A stretch of DNA of 64,000 bases, taken from contig NZ_CP092462.1 of NCBI RefSeq assembly GCF_022387135.1, forward strand, positions 2,666,001 to 2,730,000. Reading direction: 5' to 3'. The notes under the pieces are model-generated. The model was not told the origin of the DNA, did no database searches, and saw nothing but the letters and a program-made list of their open reading frames with translations. The translations under genes and the position numbers were made by a program. Of the stretch, positions 1 through 8,935 are shown one piece after another (position 1 is the first letter of the stretch; each line of letters begins with the position of its first letter). Source of the DNA: Comamonas sp. B21-038. GTDB taxonomy: Bacteria; Pseudomonadota; Gammaproteobacteria; Burkholderiales; Burkholderiaceae_C.

Positions 1-342
1 TTCTATGTGAAGCATGGCGTCAAGGTGATCGACGCGGCCTACGAGAGCAAGGAAGAGGAAGGCGAAGTCTCGCTGATGATCACCAAGCACTGCGTGCGCT
101 TCTCAATGAGCCTCTGCCCCAAGCAGGCCAAGGGTGTCATCGGCGTCAAGGGCACCATCAAGGCCGAGCCGCTGCAGCTGATCAATGGCAAGGAAAAGCT
201 GACCCTGCGCTTTGACTGCAAGCCCTGCGAGATGCATGTGGTGGGCAAGATGAAGCGCTCGGTGATCAACCAGCATGCCAAGGAGATGCAGGAGTTTCCG
301 ATGCAGTTCTACCGCACCCGGCCTGCGGTGGTGCGCAGCTGA
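1..342 (+). CDS. U32 family peptidase-like protein, C-terminal fragment (5' end outside window)
   Basis: The reading frame is open from the first base and ends in TGA at 340-342, so only the last 113 residues are present. The fragment carries a C-terminal cysteine cluster (CPKQAKG and later DCKPCEMHVVGKMK) that I associate with U32 'collagenase-like' proteins. Several members of this family are iron-sulfur RNA hydroxylases. The tail looks most like the RlhA/YdcP branch (23S rRNA cytidine hydroxylation in E. coli), but that assignment is from memory of the motif and cannot be confirmed without the N-terminal peptidase-like domain. It is followed by a strong hairpin terminator. Confidence 0.7.
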   Translation, partial: FYVKHGVKVIDAAYESKEEEGEVSLMITKHCVRFSMSLCPKQAKGVIGVKGTIKAEPLQLINGKEKLTLRFDCKPCEMHVVGKMKRSVINQHAKEMQEFPMQFYRTRPAVVRS

Positions 343-366
343 TCGCTGCTGCTGGCCCGCGCCCAT

Positions 367-405
367 AAAAAAAGCTGCAAGAGCTTCGCTCTGCAGCTTT
401 ATTTT
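367..405. terminator. Bidirectional intrinsic terminator
   Basis: AAAGCTGCA..GAG pairs with CTCTGCAGCTTT (one bulged A) around a CTTCG-type loop. T-rich tracts flank it on both strands. It separates the convergent U32-family gene and MFS gene. Confidence 0.85.
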
Positions 406-477
406 CACCAAGGTCCAGGCACCGAGGTCAATCCTTGGCCTGGCTACCCGCAATGGGCAGTCCCTTGATAAAACCGG

Positions 478-1830
478 TCACGCGCCGGACTCGGCGCTCT
501 CGCGCGACTCCAGCGCGCGATTGATCCCCAGCGCAGCCAACGTACAGATGGCACCCGACAGCAGGTACAGGCAGACGGCGATCAGGCCGAACTTGGCCGA
601 CAGCCCCAGCGCCACCAGCGGTGCAAACGCAGCACCCACCAGCCAGGCCATGTCGGTGGACAGCGCGGCCCCGGTGTAGCGGTAACGGGCGGAGAAATTG
701 GCAGTGACCGTGCCCGAGGACTGGCCGTAGGACAGGCCCAGCAGCACAAAGCCGACAATGATGAAGATGTTGTTACCGGTGACGCCGCTGGACAGCAGCT
801 TCGGTGTGGCCAGGCTGAACAGCGCAATCAACACGGCCATCGCACCCAAGGTATTGCGCCTGCCAAAGCGGTCTGCCAGCGTGCCCGAGGCCACAATCGC
901 CAGTGCCGCACAGAAGGCGCCCAGTATCTGCACGCCCAGCACATGCGTGATGGGCTGCTGGGAGTACAGCGAAATCCAGGACAGCGGAAACACCGTGACC
1001 AGATGGAACAGCGCAAAGCTGGCCAGCGCGGCAAACGCACCGATGGCCACGTGGCTGCCTTCCTCATCGATCAGGCGGGTGACGCTGACAGGCTCCAGCT
1101 CCCGCTCCTGCATGGCCTGGGTGTAGGTCTGGCCCAGCACCAGCTGCAGCCGCGCAAACAAGGCCACCACGTTCACCGCAAAGGCGACATAGAACGGATA
1201 GCGCCAGCCGAAGCTGAGGAACTCGGCCTTCGACAGCGCGCTGTACAGGTAGGCAAACAGACCGGCCGCCAGCACAAAGCCCAGCGGCGCACCCAGCTGC
1301 CCAATCATCGCGTACCAGCCGCGGCGGTTGCTGGGGGCATTCATCGCCAGCAGCGATGGCAGCCCGTCCCAGGAGCCGCCCAGCGCCAGCCCCTGGGCAA
1401 AGCGAAACAGCGCCAGCAGCCAGATGGCCGTACGGCCCAGCACGTCATACCCGGGTAAAAAGGCGATGCCGACCGTGGAGACACCGAGCAGGAACAAAGC
1501 CACGGTCATTTTGGCGGCCCGGCCCCAGCGGCGCTGGATAGCCATCGAAATCGCAGTGCCCACCGGTCGGGCAATGAAGGCGATTGCAAAGACCGCAAAC
1601 GACAGCAAAGTGCCGTTCAGCTGAGAGAAATTGGGGAAGAAAACGCTTGGAAAGACCAAGACGGCCGCTATACCAAATACGAAAAAGTCAAAGTACTCCG
1701 ACGAACGGCCGATAATAACGCCGACCGCGATCTCGCCAGGTGTTACATCTTCGTCAGAATGGGCACGGGAATGGGGATCAGCACCGGGGGTGCCGCCGAC
1801 AGGAGATGCTGTGTAACCGAGACTACTCAT
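478..1830 (-). CDS. MFS transporter, metabolite:H+ symporter-like
   Basis: A 450-residue protein of about 12 hydrophobic segments. It shows the major facilitator pattern with the loop 4-5 motif RFAQGLALGGSWDG, a variant of the metabolite/H+ symporter (MHS) motif, and an RPVGTA loop after segment 3. It acts in the inner membrane, presumably importing an organic acid or similar metabolite with protons; the substrate cannot be read from sequence. The N-terminal 30 residues are hydrophilic. The ATG at 1830 is preceded by a good ribosome site (GGAAGGAGC). It is monocistronic, divergent from cyoA and convergent with the U32-family gene. Confidence 0.85.
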   Translation of the reverse strand: MSSLGYTASPVGGTPGADPHSRAHSDEDVTPGEIAVGVIIGRSSEYFDFFVFGIAAVLVFPSVFFPNFSQLNGTLLSFAVFAIAFIARPVGTAISMAIQRRWGRAAKMTVALFLLGVSTVGIAFLPGYDVLGRTAIWLLALFRFAQGLALGGSWDGLPSLLAMNAPSNRRGWYAMIGQLGAPLGFVLAAGLFAYLYSALSKAEFLSFGWRYPFYVAFAVNVVALFARLQLVLGQTYTQAMQERELEPVSVTRLIDEEGSHVAIGAFAALASFALFHLVTVFPLSWISLYSQQPITHVLGVQILGAFCAALAIVASGTLADRFGRRNTLGAMAVLIALFSLATPKLLSSGVTGNNIFIIVGFVLLGLSYGQSSGTVTANFSARYRYTGAALSTDMAWLVGAAFAPLVALGLSAKFGLIAVCLYLLSGAICTLAALGINRALESRESAESGA

Positions 1831-1917
1831 ACAAAAGCTCCTTCCTCAAGCTGTTACCGGCCTGCTGAGACCGTACCTTCACCAGGAGCCTAGCTGGGTA
1901 CTTTCTGAGAGGGCGTA

Positions 1918-1930
1918 GGACAAAATGTCC
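1918..1930. promoter_or_regulatory. Palindromic candidate operator between MFS gene and cyo operon
   Basis: GGACAAAATGTCC is a perfect inverted repeat (5-bp arms, 3-bp centre) in the 187-bp divergent intergenic region. It does not match FNR or Fur sites that I know. A regulatory role is inference. Confidence 0.3.
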
Positions 1931-1980
1931 AATCGACAGGCCTGCCTCTAGCATTTACATTTGGGGGGATTTTGCAATCC

Positions 1981-2025
1981 ATGTTTATACCTAAGCGCGC
2001 TTGCCGTGCCCTTTCGCATGCCTGA
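1981..2025 (+). CDS. Putative 14-codon leader ORF overlapping the cyoA start
   Basis: An ATG at 1981 sits about 10 bases after a strong purine block (GGGGGGA, 1963-1969) and encodes MFIPKRACRALSHA before TGA at 2023-2025. The stop lies just inside cyoA, whose ATG (2018) has no ribosome site of its own. The arrangement fits a leader whose translation delivers ribosomes to cyoA. It could also be chance, or the real cyoA start may be the in-frame TTG at 1961. Confidence 0.35.
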   Translation: MFIPKRACRALSHA

Positions 2026-3073
2026 TCTCAAAAAACTTCGCGGGCCTTCACGGCTCGTTGCGGCGTTACTGGTTGCCGCCAGCCTTGCAGGCTGTAATAC
2101 CGTTGTCCTCAACCCTGCGGGAGACGTGGCGGCGCAGTCCGGCAATCTGGTGATCATCGCCACGTTGCTGATGCTGATCATCATCGTTCCGGTGATCGTG
2201 CTGATCCTGCTCTTCGCGTTCAAGTACCGCGAAAGCAATGAGCCGGCGGACTACGATCCCGAATGGCACCACTCCACGGTGCTGGAGCTGGTGATCTGGT
2301 CGGTACCGCTGTTGATCATCATCGCGCTGGGCGCGCTCACCTGGATCTACACCCACAAGCTCGATCCCTACCGCCCCCTGGACCGCATTGACGCCAACCG
2401 CCCTCTGGCCGCTGACGTCAAGCCGCTCGAAGTGGAAGTGGTGGCGATGGACTGGAAGTGGCTCTTCATCTACCCTGAGCAAGGCATTGCGACCGTCAAC
2501 GAGCTGGCTGCACCTGTCGACCGCCCCATCCGCTTCAAGCTGACGGCGACCACGACGATGAATGCTTTCTACGTCCCTGACCTGGCAGGCATGATTTATG
2601 CCATGCCTTCGATGCAGACGCAGCTGAACGCCGTGATCAACAAGCCCGGTGTGTACAAGGGCATGAGCTCGCACTACAGCGGCTCGGGTTTTGCCGGTAT
2701 GACCTTCAAGTTCCATGGCCTGAGCAATGGCGATTTCGACGCCTGGGTGCAAAAGGCCAAGACCGAAGGCGCTACCTTGGACCGCGCCGAATACGTGAAG
2801 CTGGAAAAGCCCAGCGAGCGCGATCCGGTCCGTTTGTTCGGCACCGTTGACAACACCCTGTACCACGCCGTGCTCAACCGCTGCGTTGAAGCCGGCAAGA
2901 TGTGCATGGACGAGATCATGGCCAAGGATGCCATGGCCAACATCAAGGCCCGTGCAGCTGCAGGCAAGAGTGTTTCGCTGATCCCTGAAGACGACGTGTG
3001 CACGGTGGCCAACGCCCCTGCGGTGGTCGCCTCCCTGGGCGAGCAGGCGCCTGGCACCCCCGTGGCGCAGTAA
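2018..3073 (+). CDS. cyoA: Cytochrome bo3 ubiquinol oxidase subunit II
   Basis: Subunit II of the heme-copper quinol oxidase that oxidises ubiquinol and reduces oxygen while pumping protons. The N-terminus is a lipoprotein signal (LVAALLVAASLAGC, cysteine at about residue 26). Two membrane helices follow (about 42-70 and 88-110), then a periplasmic cupredoxin-like domain containing MDWKWLFIYPEQGIATVNE. The CuA ligands of cytochrome c oxidases are absent, as expected for a quinol oxidase. The protein is 351 residues from the ATG at 2018, slightly longer than E. coli CyoA. An in-frame TTG at 1961 would add 19 residues. First gene of cyoABCD-SURF1. Confidence 0.93.
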   Translation: MPDLKKLRGPSRLVAALLVAASLAGCNTVVLNPAGDVAAQSGNLVIIATLLMLIIIVPVIVLILLFAFKYRESNEPADYDPEWHHSTVLELVIWSVPLLIIIALGALTWIYTHKLDPYRPLDRIDANRPLAADVKPLEVEVVAMDWKWLFIYPEQGIATVNELAAPVDRPIRFKLTATTTMNAFYVPDLAGMIYAMPSMQTQLNAVINKPGVYKGMSSHYSGSGFAGMTFKFHGLSNGDFDAWVQKAKTEGATLDRAEYVKLEKPSERDPVRLFGTVDNTLYHAVLNRCVEAGKMCMDEIMAKDAMANIKARAAAGKSVSLIPEDDVCTVANAPAVVASLGEQAPGTPVAQ

Positions 3074-3103
3074 CCCCATCGAGAATTTTCAAAGAGACTC
3101 AAT

Positions 3104-5107
3104 ATGTCCGTAGCTACAAACGTAAGCCATGACCCGCTCCTCGGGCGGCTGACATGGAATGACATACCGATGGTGCATGAGCCCATCGTGTTGTGGACCT
3201 TCATTGCCGTGGTCCTGGGCGGCCTCGTCGTCTTCGCCGGTATCACCAAGTTCAAGCTTTGGGGTCCGCTGTGGAAGAACTGGATCTGCTCCATCGACCA
3301 CAAGAACATCGGGATCATGTACATGATCCTCGGCCTGGTCATGTTCCTGCGCGGCTTTGCCGATGCGATCATGATGCGTGGCCAGCAGGCGCTGGCTGCC
3401 GGTGAATCGATGGGCTACCTGCCTCCGCACCACTACGACCAGATCTTCACCGCCCACGGCGTGATCATGATCTTCTTCGTGGCCATGCCTTTTGTGACCG
3501 GCCTGATGAACTACCTGGTGCCGCTGCAAATCGGTGCGCGTGACGTGGCCTTCCCGTTCCTGAACAACTTCAGCTTCTGGATGACCACCTCCGGTGCCGT
3601 ACTGGTGATGGCCTCGCTGTTCGTCGGTGAGTTCTCCACCCTGGGCTGGCTGGCACTGTCGGGTCTGGGCGAGTACCACCCGGGCGTCGGTCTGGATTAC
3701 TACATCTGGGCGCTGCAGATTGCCGGTGTCGGGACGACCTTGTCCGGTATCAACCTGATCGTGACCATCATCAAGATGCGCGCACCTGGCATGAACCTGA
3801 TGAAGATGCCTATCTTCACCTGGACCTCGCTGTGCACCAACGCGCTGATCGTGGCCTCGTTCCCGATCCTGACCGCCGTGCTGGTGCTGATGACCCTGGA
3901 CCGCTACGTCGGCACCAACTTCTTCACCAACGAGCTGGGCGGCAACCCCATGCTGTACGTGAACCTGATCTGGATCTGGGGCCACCCTGAGGTCTACATC
4001 CTGATCCTGCCTGCGTTCGGCGTGTTCTCCGAAATCGTCGCCACCTTCTCGCGCAAGCGCCTGTTCGGCTACACCTCGATGGTGTATGCGACCGTCTGTA
4101 TCACCATCCTGTCCTGGCTGGTGTGGCTGCACCACTTCTTCACGATGGGGTCCGGTGCCAGCGTGAACTCGTTCTTCGGCATCACGACGATGATCATTTC
4201 GATCCCGACCGGCGCCAAGATCTTCAACTGGCTGTTCACGATGTACCGTGGCCGCATCAAGTTCACCGTGCCCATGCTGTGGACCGTGGGCTTCATGCTG
4301 ACCTTCACCATCGGTGGTATGACTGGTGTGCTGCTGGCCGTGCCGCCTGCTGACTTCGTGCTGCACAACTCGCTGTTCCTGATCGCCCACTTCCACAACG
4401 TGATCATTGGTGGCGTGGTGTTTGCCGTGTTTGCCGGTATCAACTACTGGTACCCCAAGGCCTTTGGCTACCGCCTCGACGAGTTCTGGGGCAAGGCCTC
4501 GTTCTGGTTCTGGTTCGTCGGTTTCTGGGTGGCCTTCACCCCGCTGTACGTGCTGGGCCTGATGGGTGTGACCCGCCGCGTCAACCACTACGAAGACACC
4601 TCGCTGCAGATCTGGTTCATCATCGCTGCGTTCGGCGCCGTGCTGATCGCTCTGGGTATCGCCTGCTTCTTCATCCAGTTGTTCGTCAGCTACCTCAAGC
4701 GCGACCAGCTGCGTGACGTGACCGGTGACTGCTGGAACGGCCGTACGCTGGAATGGGCGACCTCTTCGCCTCCTCCTCAGTACAACTTCGCCTTCACGCC
4801 AGCGGTGCATGACAGCGACGCCTGGTGGGACATGAAGAAGCACGGCTTCAAGCGTAAGCTCGACGGTTTCGTGGAAATCCACATGCCCAAGAACACCGGC
4901 GCCGGCTTCGTGATCTCGATGATCGCCCTGGTCTTCGGCTTTGCCATGATCTGGCACATGTGGTGGCTGGCGGGTCTGAGCTTTGCCGGCATCGTGTTGG
5001 CCTCGATCATCCACACCTTCAACTACAAGCGTGACTACTACATCCCTGCAACGCAGGTAGCAGCCACCGAAGAAGAACGTACCCAACTGTTGGCCCGCCA
5101 TGTCTAA
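3104..5107 (+). CDS. cyoB: Cytochrome bo3 ubiquinol oxidase subunit I
   Basis: The catalytic subunit (667 residues) carrying low-spin heme b, high-spin heme o and CuB. The active-site motif GHPEVYI places the cross-linked His-Tyr pair at about H294 and Y298. The CuB histidine pair is in WLHHFFTMG and the heme ligands are in [12 protein letters not shown]. The quinone-site segment [16 protein letters not shown] matches E. coli. The polytopic membrane pattern and length fit CyoB (663 in E. coli). It starts 30 bases after cyoA and its end overlaps cyoC by 8 bases, implying translational coupling. Confidence 0.97.
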   Translation: MSVATNVSHDPLLGRLTWNDIPMVHEPIVLWTFIAVVLGGLVVFAGITKFKLWGPLWKNWICSIDHKNIGIMYMILGLVMFLRGFADAIMMRGQQALAAGESMGYLPPHHYDQIFTAHGVIMIFFVAMPFVTGLMNYLVPLQIGARDVAFPFLNNFSFWMTTSGAVLVMASLFVGEFSTLGWLALSGLGEYHPGVGLDYYIWALQIAGVGTTLSGINLIVTIIKMRAPGMNLMKMPIFTWTSLCTNALIVASFPILTAVLVLMTLDRYVGTNFFTNELGGNPMLYVNLIWIWGHPEVYILILPAFGVFSEIVATFSRKRLFGYTSMVYATVCITILSWLVWLHHFFTMGSGASVNSFFGITTMIISIPTGAKIFNWLFTMYRGRIKFTVPMLWTVGFMLTFTIGGMTGVLLAVPPADFVLHNSLFLIAHFHNVIIGGVVFAVFAGINYWYPKAFGYRLDEFWGKASFWFWFVGFWVAFTPLYVLGLMGVTRRVNHYEDTSLQIWFIIAAFGAVLIALGIACFFIQLFVSYLKRDQLRDVTGDCWNGRTLEWATSSPPPQYNFAFTPAVHDSDAWWDMKKHGFKRKLDGFVEIHMPKNTGAGFVISMIALVFGFAMIWHMWWLAGLSFAGIVLASIIHTFNYKRDYYIPATQVAATEEERTQLLARHV

Positions 5108-5729
5108 TCACAACACACTCGCCGGGGCGCCCGGCGCCCTGAACCGCGACTACTTCCTCAAGGAAGAGCCGCATGTTGAAAATGGCACCGCTCTGGGCTT
5201 CTGGCTCTACCTGATGAGCGACTGCCTGATCTTTGCAGCCCTCTTCGCCACCTACGGCGCGCTGGGCCGCAACTATGCCGGCGGCGCCGGTGGTGCCGAG
5301 CTGTTCGACCTGAGCCTGGTGGCCATCAACACGGCATTGCTGCTGTTCTCGTCCATCACCTTCGGCTTTGCGATGCTGGCCAAGCAAAAGGGCTCGGTCA
5401 AGGGCACCGTTGTCTGGCTGATCATCACTGGCCTGTTCGGTGCGGGCTTCCTGGGCGTGGAACTGTATGAGTTCCACCACCTGATCCATGAGGGCGCTGG
5501 CCCGCAAAGCAGCGCTGCGATGTCGGCCTTCTTTGCACTGGTGGGCACCCACGGTCTGCACGTGACCTTCGGTCTGGTGTGGCTGGTGGTGCTGCTGCTG
5601 CAAATTGGCAAGCACGGCCTGACCCGTGAGAACAACCGCCGCCTGATGTGCCTGTCGATGTTCTGGCACTTCTTGGACGTGGTCTGGATCGGCGTCTTCT
5701 CCTTCGTTTATCTGATCGGAGTGCTGTAA
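5100..5729 (+). CDS. cyoC: Cytochrome bo3 ubiquinol oxidase subunit III
   Basis: A 209-residue, five-helix heme-copper oxidase subunit III. It includes the characteristic [19 protein letters not shown] near the N-terminus, [19 protein letters not shown], and the [14 protein letters not shown] segment. The N-terminus overlaps the end of cyoB. The stop codon directly abuts the cyoD start, so the three genes form a strictly coupled operon. Subunit III stabilises the oxidase and supports proton uptake. Confidence 0.96.
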   Translation: MSNHNTLAGAPGALNRDYFLKEEPHVENGTALGFWLYLMSDCLIFAALFATYGALGRNYAGGAGGAELFDLSLVAINTALLLFSSITFGFAMLAKQKGSVKGTVVWLIITGLFGAGFLGVELYEFHHLIHEGAGPQSSAAMSAFFALVGTHGLHVTFGLVWLVVLLLQIGKHGLTRENNRRLMCLSMFWHFLDVVWIGVFSFVYLIGVL

Positions 5730-6158
5730 ATGAGCGCACAACACCACCACGCTGCACACGGCCATGACGACCACCACGGTCATGACGACGGCCCGCACAG
5801 CACCTTCTCGGGCTACATGATCGGCTTTTTCCTGTCGATCATCCTGACGGCCATCCCCTTTGCCGTGGTCATGGGCGATGTGTTTGAGAACCGCACCACC
5901 ACCGTAGTCGTGATCGCCTTCTTCGCAGTCGTGCAGATCATCGTGCACATGATCTATTTCCTGCACATGAACGGCAAGGTCGAAGGCGGCTGGACCCTGA
6001 TGTCCACGATCTTCACCATCGTGTTCGTGGCCGTGACCCTGGCTGGTACCTTGTGGGTCATGTACCACATGAACACCAACATGATGCCGGGCCACAACCA
6101 CAGCCCCACGGTCGTGAACCCGCAGCAACCTGCCGGCGAAGGCCACACCAACCACTAA
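5730..6158 (+). CDS. cyoD: Cytochrome bo3 ubiquinol oxidase subunit IV, His-rich
   Basis: The central part (about residues 24-110) is a three-helix subunit IV, including FFAVVQIIVHMIYFLHMN. At 142 residues it is longer than the roughly 110-residue E. coli protein. The extra length is an N-terminal tail with nine histidines in the first 23 residues (HHHAAHGHDDHHGH) and a C-terminal tail with further histidines (MMPGHNHS, GEGHTNH). A metal-binding or copper-handling role for the tails is inference. The ATG follows the cyoC stop with no gap. Confidence 0.93.
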   Translation: MSAQHHHAAHGHDDHHGHDDGPHSTFSGYMIGFFLSIILTAIPFAVVMGDVFENRTTTVVVIAFFAVVQIIVHMIYFLHMNGKVEGGWTLMSTIFTIVFVAVTLAGTLWVMYHMNTNMMPGHNHSPTVVNPQQPAGEGHTNH

Positions 6159-6164
6159 GCTGTT

Positions 6165-6983
6165 TTGACCAACGAAACGCAACGGAATGCACCGGGTCTG
6201 CCCCGGCATTCCGCACTTTTTCAGGCGATGCTCGCGACCGTGGGCATCGCCTTGTTCTTGGGCTTTATCGCCTTGGGCACCTGGCAGGTCTACCGCCTGC
6301 AGTGGAAGCTGGACCTGATCGAACGGGTCGAGCGCCGGGTGCACAGCGCGCCCCAAGCGCTGCCCGCCCCGGCCAGCTGGTCCCAGCTCGATGCCAAGGC
6401 GGTGGAATACCAGCCCAGCAGCCTGCAAGGCCAGTGGCTGACCGACAAGACCGTGCTGACCCAGGCCGCCACCGCGCTGGGCTCGGGCTTTTGGGTGCTG
6501 ACCCCTTTGCAGCAGGCCGATGGCAGCCAGGTGCTGGTCAACCGGGGCTTTGTGCCCGATACCTTGCGCCGTGACTGGGCAGGCGGCCCGCAGCTGGCAG
6601 CTGCTACGCCAACGGGCGAGGTCCGCGTGACGGGCCTGCTGCGCGCCACCGAGCCCAAGGGCGGCTTTCTGCGTGACAACGACCCGCAATCCCAGCGCTG
6701 GTTCTCCCGCGATGTGCAGGCCATCGCACAGGCCCAGGGCCTGACGCAGGTGGCCCCCTTCTTCATCGACGAAGGCCTGCCCGATGGCAGCGCCGAGCTG
6801 GTGGGCGAGCAAAAGCGCAGCAGCGCCAGCGACCTGCAAAGCCAGCAATGGCCACGCGCCGGTCTCACGCAGGTGCGCTTTGTCAACAACCACCTGGTCT
6901 ATGCGCTGACCTGGTACGGCCTGGCGCTGATGGTGGCAGGCGCGACCTGGCTGGTGCTGCGCAAACGCAAGCGCGCGCGTTAA
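6165..6983 (+). CDS. SURF1 family oxidase assembly protein
   Basis: A 272-residue protein with the SURF1 layout: an N-terminal membrane helix (about 22-42, ending GTWQVYRLQWK), a periplasmic domain with LVNRGFVP, and a C-terminal helix (about 248-265) followed by a basic tail. SURF1 proteins help insert heme into oxidase subunit I. Position at the end of the cyo operon suggests the branch dedicated to quinol oxidase (compare Surf1q of Paracoccus). The start is a TTG six bases after cyoD; an ATG at 6228 would cut into the first helix region and is less likely. Confidence 0.88.
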   Translation: MTNETQRNAPGLPRHSALFQAMLATVGIALFLGFIALGTWQVYRLQWKLDLIERVERRVHSAPQALPAPASWSQLDAKAVEYQPSSLQGQWLTDKTVLTQAATALGSGFWVLTPLQQADGSQVLVNRGFVPDTLRRDWAGGPQLAAATPTGEVRVTGLLRATEPKGGFLRDNDPQSQRWFSRDVQAIAQAQGLTQVAPFFIDEGLPDGSAELVGEQKRSSASDLQSQQWPRAGLTQVRFVNNHLVYALTWYGLALMVAGATWLVLRKRKRAR

Positions 6984-7064
6984 TCACCCTCAGACTTACC
7001 GGCGCCTGGCGGCGCTGGTAACACTGGCAGGCGCAAGGCCTGCCGACTGCGGCACAATCGCACG

Positions 7065-8423
7065 GTGCCACTGTCCATCCCCTCCCCTTTTCAGGTCACC
7101 CACACCACCGACCGCCAGAACATGCAGCTGCTGATCCAGCTGCGCTGGCTGGCCGTGGTGGGGCAGGTGGTCACCATCTCGCTGGTCCGCTGGGGCTTTG
7201 ACATCTACCTGCCGCTGTACGAGATGCTGGCCGTGCTGGCCGGGCTGGTCATCACCAACCTGATCTGCATCTGGTGGCTGCGCTGGCGCCAGCACGATAT
7301 CTCGTCGAGCGATCTGTTCGTGGCACTGCTCGCCGATGTCGGTGCGCTGAGCCTGCAGCTCTACCTCAGCGGCGGCGCCAACAACCCCTTCATCACGTTG
7401 TTCCTGCTGCAGGTCACGCTGGGGGCGGTACTGCTCAAGCCCTTCTATGCCTGGGGCATTGTGGTGGTCACCGGCTGCTGCGCGGTGGCGCTGGCCTTTT
7501 TCTACCAGCCGCTGCAGATCATGAGCCACCGCAGCGGCGCGATGCATTCGCTGTACCTGCTGGGGCTGCTGATCAGCTTCGGGCTCAATGCGATCTTGCT
7601 GGTCTCGTTCATCAACCGCATCATGTCCAACCTGCAGCTGCGCGATACGCGCCTGGCGGACCTGCGCCAGCGCGCCGCCGAGGAAGAGCACATCGTGCGC
7701 ATGGGCCTGCTGGCCAGCGGCGCAGCCCATGAGCTGGGCACGCCGCTGTCGACCCTGGCGGTGATTCTGGGCGACTGGCAGCGCATGCCCTCGATCGCGC
7801 AAGACGGCGAGCTGATGGAGGACCTGCACGAGATGGAGCACCAAGTGCAGCGCTGCAAATCCATCGTCACCGGCGTGCTGCTGTCGGCCGGCGAGACGCG
7901 CGGCGACGCGCCCGAGACCACCACCCTGGTCACCTTCATGGACCGCGTGGTGGCGCAGTGGCAAAGCCACCGCCAGCCCGGCAATTTTGTCTACCGCAAG
8001 CAGGTGGCACGCGACGTTCCCATCATCTCGGATACCTCGTTGCAACAGATGATTTTCAATGTGCTGGACAATGCACTGGAGGCCTCGTCCGACTTTGTCC
8101 AGCTGGTGGTGGAATGCCCCGCGCAGGACGACGCCCAGCTGGTGCTGCAGGTGACCGACAGCGGCCCGGGTTTCAAGAGCGAGATCCTGGCCCATCTGGG
8201 CAAGCCCTACCAGTCGACCAAACAACGCCCTGGCGGTGGCCTGGGCCTCTTTCTGGTGATGAATGTGGCCCGCTCGCTGGGCGGCCATGTCGAGGCCCGC
8301 AACCGCGAGCAGCACCTGGGCGGCGGTGCAGCTGTACGCATCAGCCTGCCGCTGGCCTCCATTGCCCTGGATGATGAACCACACCATGACCTCCACCCAA
8401 GAACGCCTGCTACTCCTGGTTGA
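7065..8423 (+). CDS. RegB/PrrB-type redox sensor histidine kinase
   Basis: A 452-residue membrane kinase with about six helices (residues 25-190). The ubiquinone-binding loop motif GGANNPF lies at 103-109. The H-box is ASGAAHELGTPLSTL with phosphorylatable H222. The redox cysteine of the RegB family is at C264 (QRCKSIV). N, G1 and G2 boxes of the ATPase domain follow (NVLDNALEASS, DSGPGF, GGGLGLFLVMN). These features define quinone- and redox-sensing RegB/PrrB/ActS kinases. The GTG start at 7065 is chosen because homology to the family begins before the first ATG (7122). It overlaps the response-regulator gene and lies directly after the quinol oxidase operon. Confidence 0.9.
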   Translation: MPLSIPSPFQVTHTTDRQNMQLLIQLRWLAVVGQVVTISLVRWGFDIYLPLYEMLAVLAGLVITNLICIWWLRWRQHDISSSDLFVALLADVGALSLQLYLSGGANNPFITLFLLQVTLGAVLLKPFYAWGIVVVTGCCAVALAFFYQPLQIMSHRSGAMHSLYLLGLLISFGLNAILLVSFINRIMSNLQLRDTRLADLRQRAAEEEHIVRMGLLASGAAHELGTPLSTLAVILGDWQRMPSIAQDGELMEDLHEMEHQVQRCKSIVTGVLLSAGETRGDAPETTTLVTFMDRVVAQWQSHRQPGNFVYRKQVARDVPIISDTSLQQMIFNVLDNALEASSDFVQLVVECPAQDDAQLVLQVTDSGPGFKSEILAHLGKPYQSTKQRPGGGLGLFLVMNVARSLGGHVEARNREQHLGGGAAVRISLPLASIALDDEPHHDLHPRTPATPG

Positions 8424-8928
8424 AGACGATGCCGCTTTTGCCCGCACGCTGCGCCGCTCCTTTGAGCGCCGGGGCTACCGCGTGCTGCATGCCAGCAGCG
8501 CTGACGAGGTGGCCCAACTGCTGCAGACCGAGCGCCCGCAGTACGCGGTGATGGACCTGAAGCTGGCCGGCCATGCCTCGGGCCTGTCCTGCGTGCAGCT
8601 GCTGCATGCGCAAAACCCCGATGCGCTGATCGTCGTGCTGACCGGCTACGCCAGCATTGCCACCGCGGTCGAAGCCATCAAGCTCGGCGCCTGCCACTAC
8701 CTGGCCAAACCGTCCAACACCGATGACATCGAAGCGGCCTTCAGCCGGGTCGAAGGCAGCACCGAGGTCGACCTGACCGCCGCCACGACCTCGATCAAGA
8801 CACTGGAGTGGGAGAAGATCCACGAGACCCTGGCCGAGACCGGCTTCAACATCTCCGAAACCGCACGCCGCCTGGGCATGCACCGCCGCACCCTGGCCCG
8901 CAAGCTGGAAAAGCACCACGTCCGTTGA
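8386..8928 (+). CDS. RegA/PrrA-type response regulator
   Basis: From the ATG at 8386 this is 180 residues, the usual RegA length. The receiver domain has the acidic pocket (VEDD), phospho-acceptor D57 in VMDLKLAG, T in VLTGYAS and K in YLAKPS. A Fis-type helix-turn-helix closes the protein (ISETARRLGMHRRTLARKLEK), which is the diagnostic RegA DNA-recognition helix. Alternative ATGs at 8371 and 8374 would add a few residues. The gene overlaps the kinase gene by 38 bases. RegA regulators control terminal oxidases and other redox genes, so control of the adjacent cyo operon is a reasonable inference. Confidence 0.9.
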   Translation: MTSTQERLLLLVEDDAAFARTLRRSFERRGYRVLHASSADEVAQLLQTERPQYAVMDLKLAGHASGLSCVQLLHAQNPDALIVVLTGYASIATAVEAIKLGACHYLAKPSNTDDIEAAFSRVEGSTEVDLTAATTSIKTLEWEKIHETLAETGFNISETARRLGMHRRTLARKLEKHHVR

Positions 8929-8935
8929 ACAGCGC

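Noticed and set aside
3089..5101. 670-codon open frame on the minus strand opposite cyoB
   Set aside because: It is the shadow of a GC-rich gene. The product is low-complexity (His/Gly/Asp/Gln-rich) with no domain, while the plus strand encodes an unmistakable CyoB.
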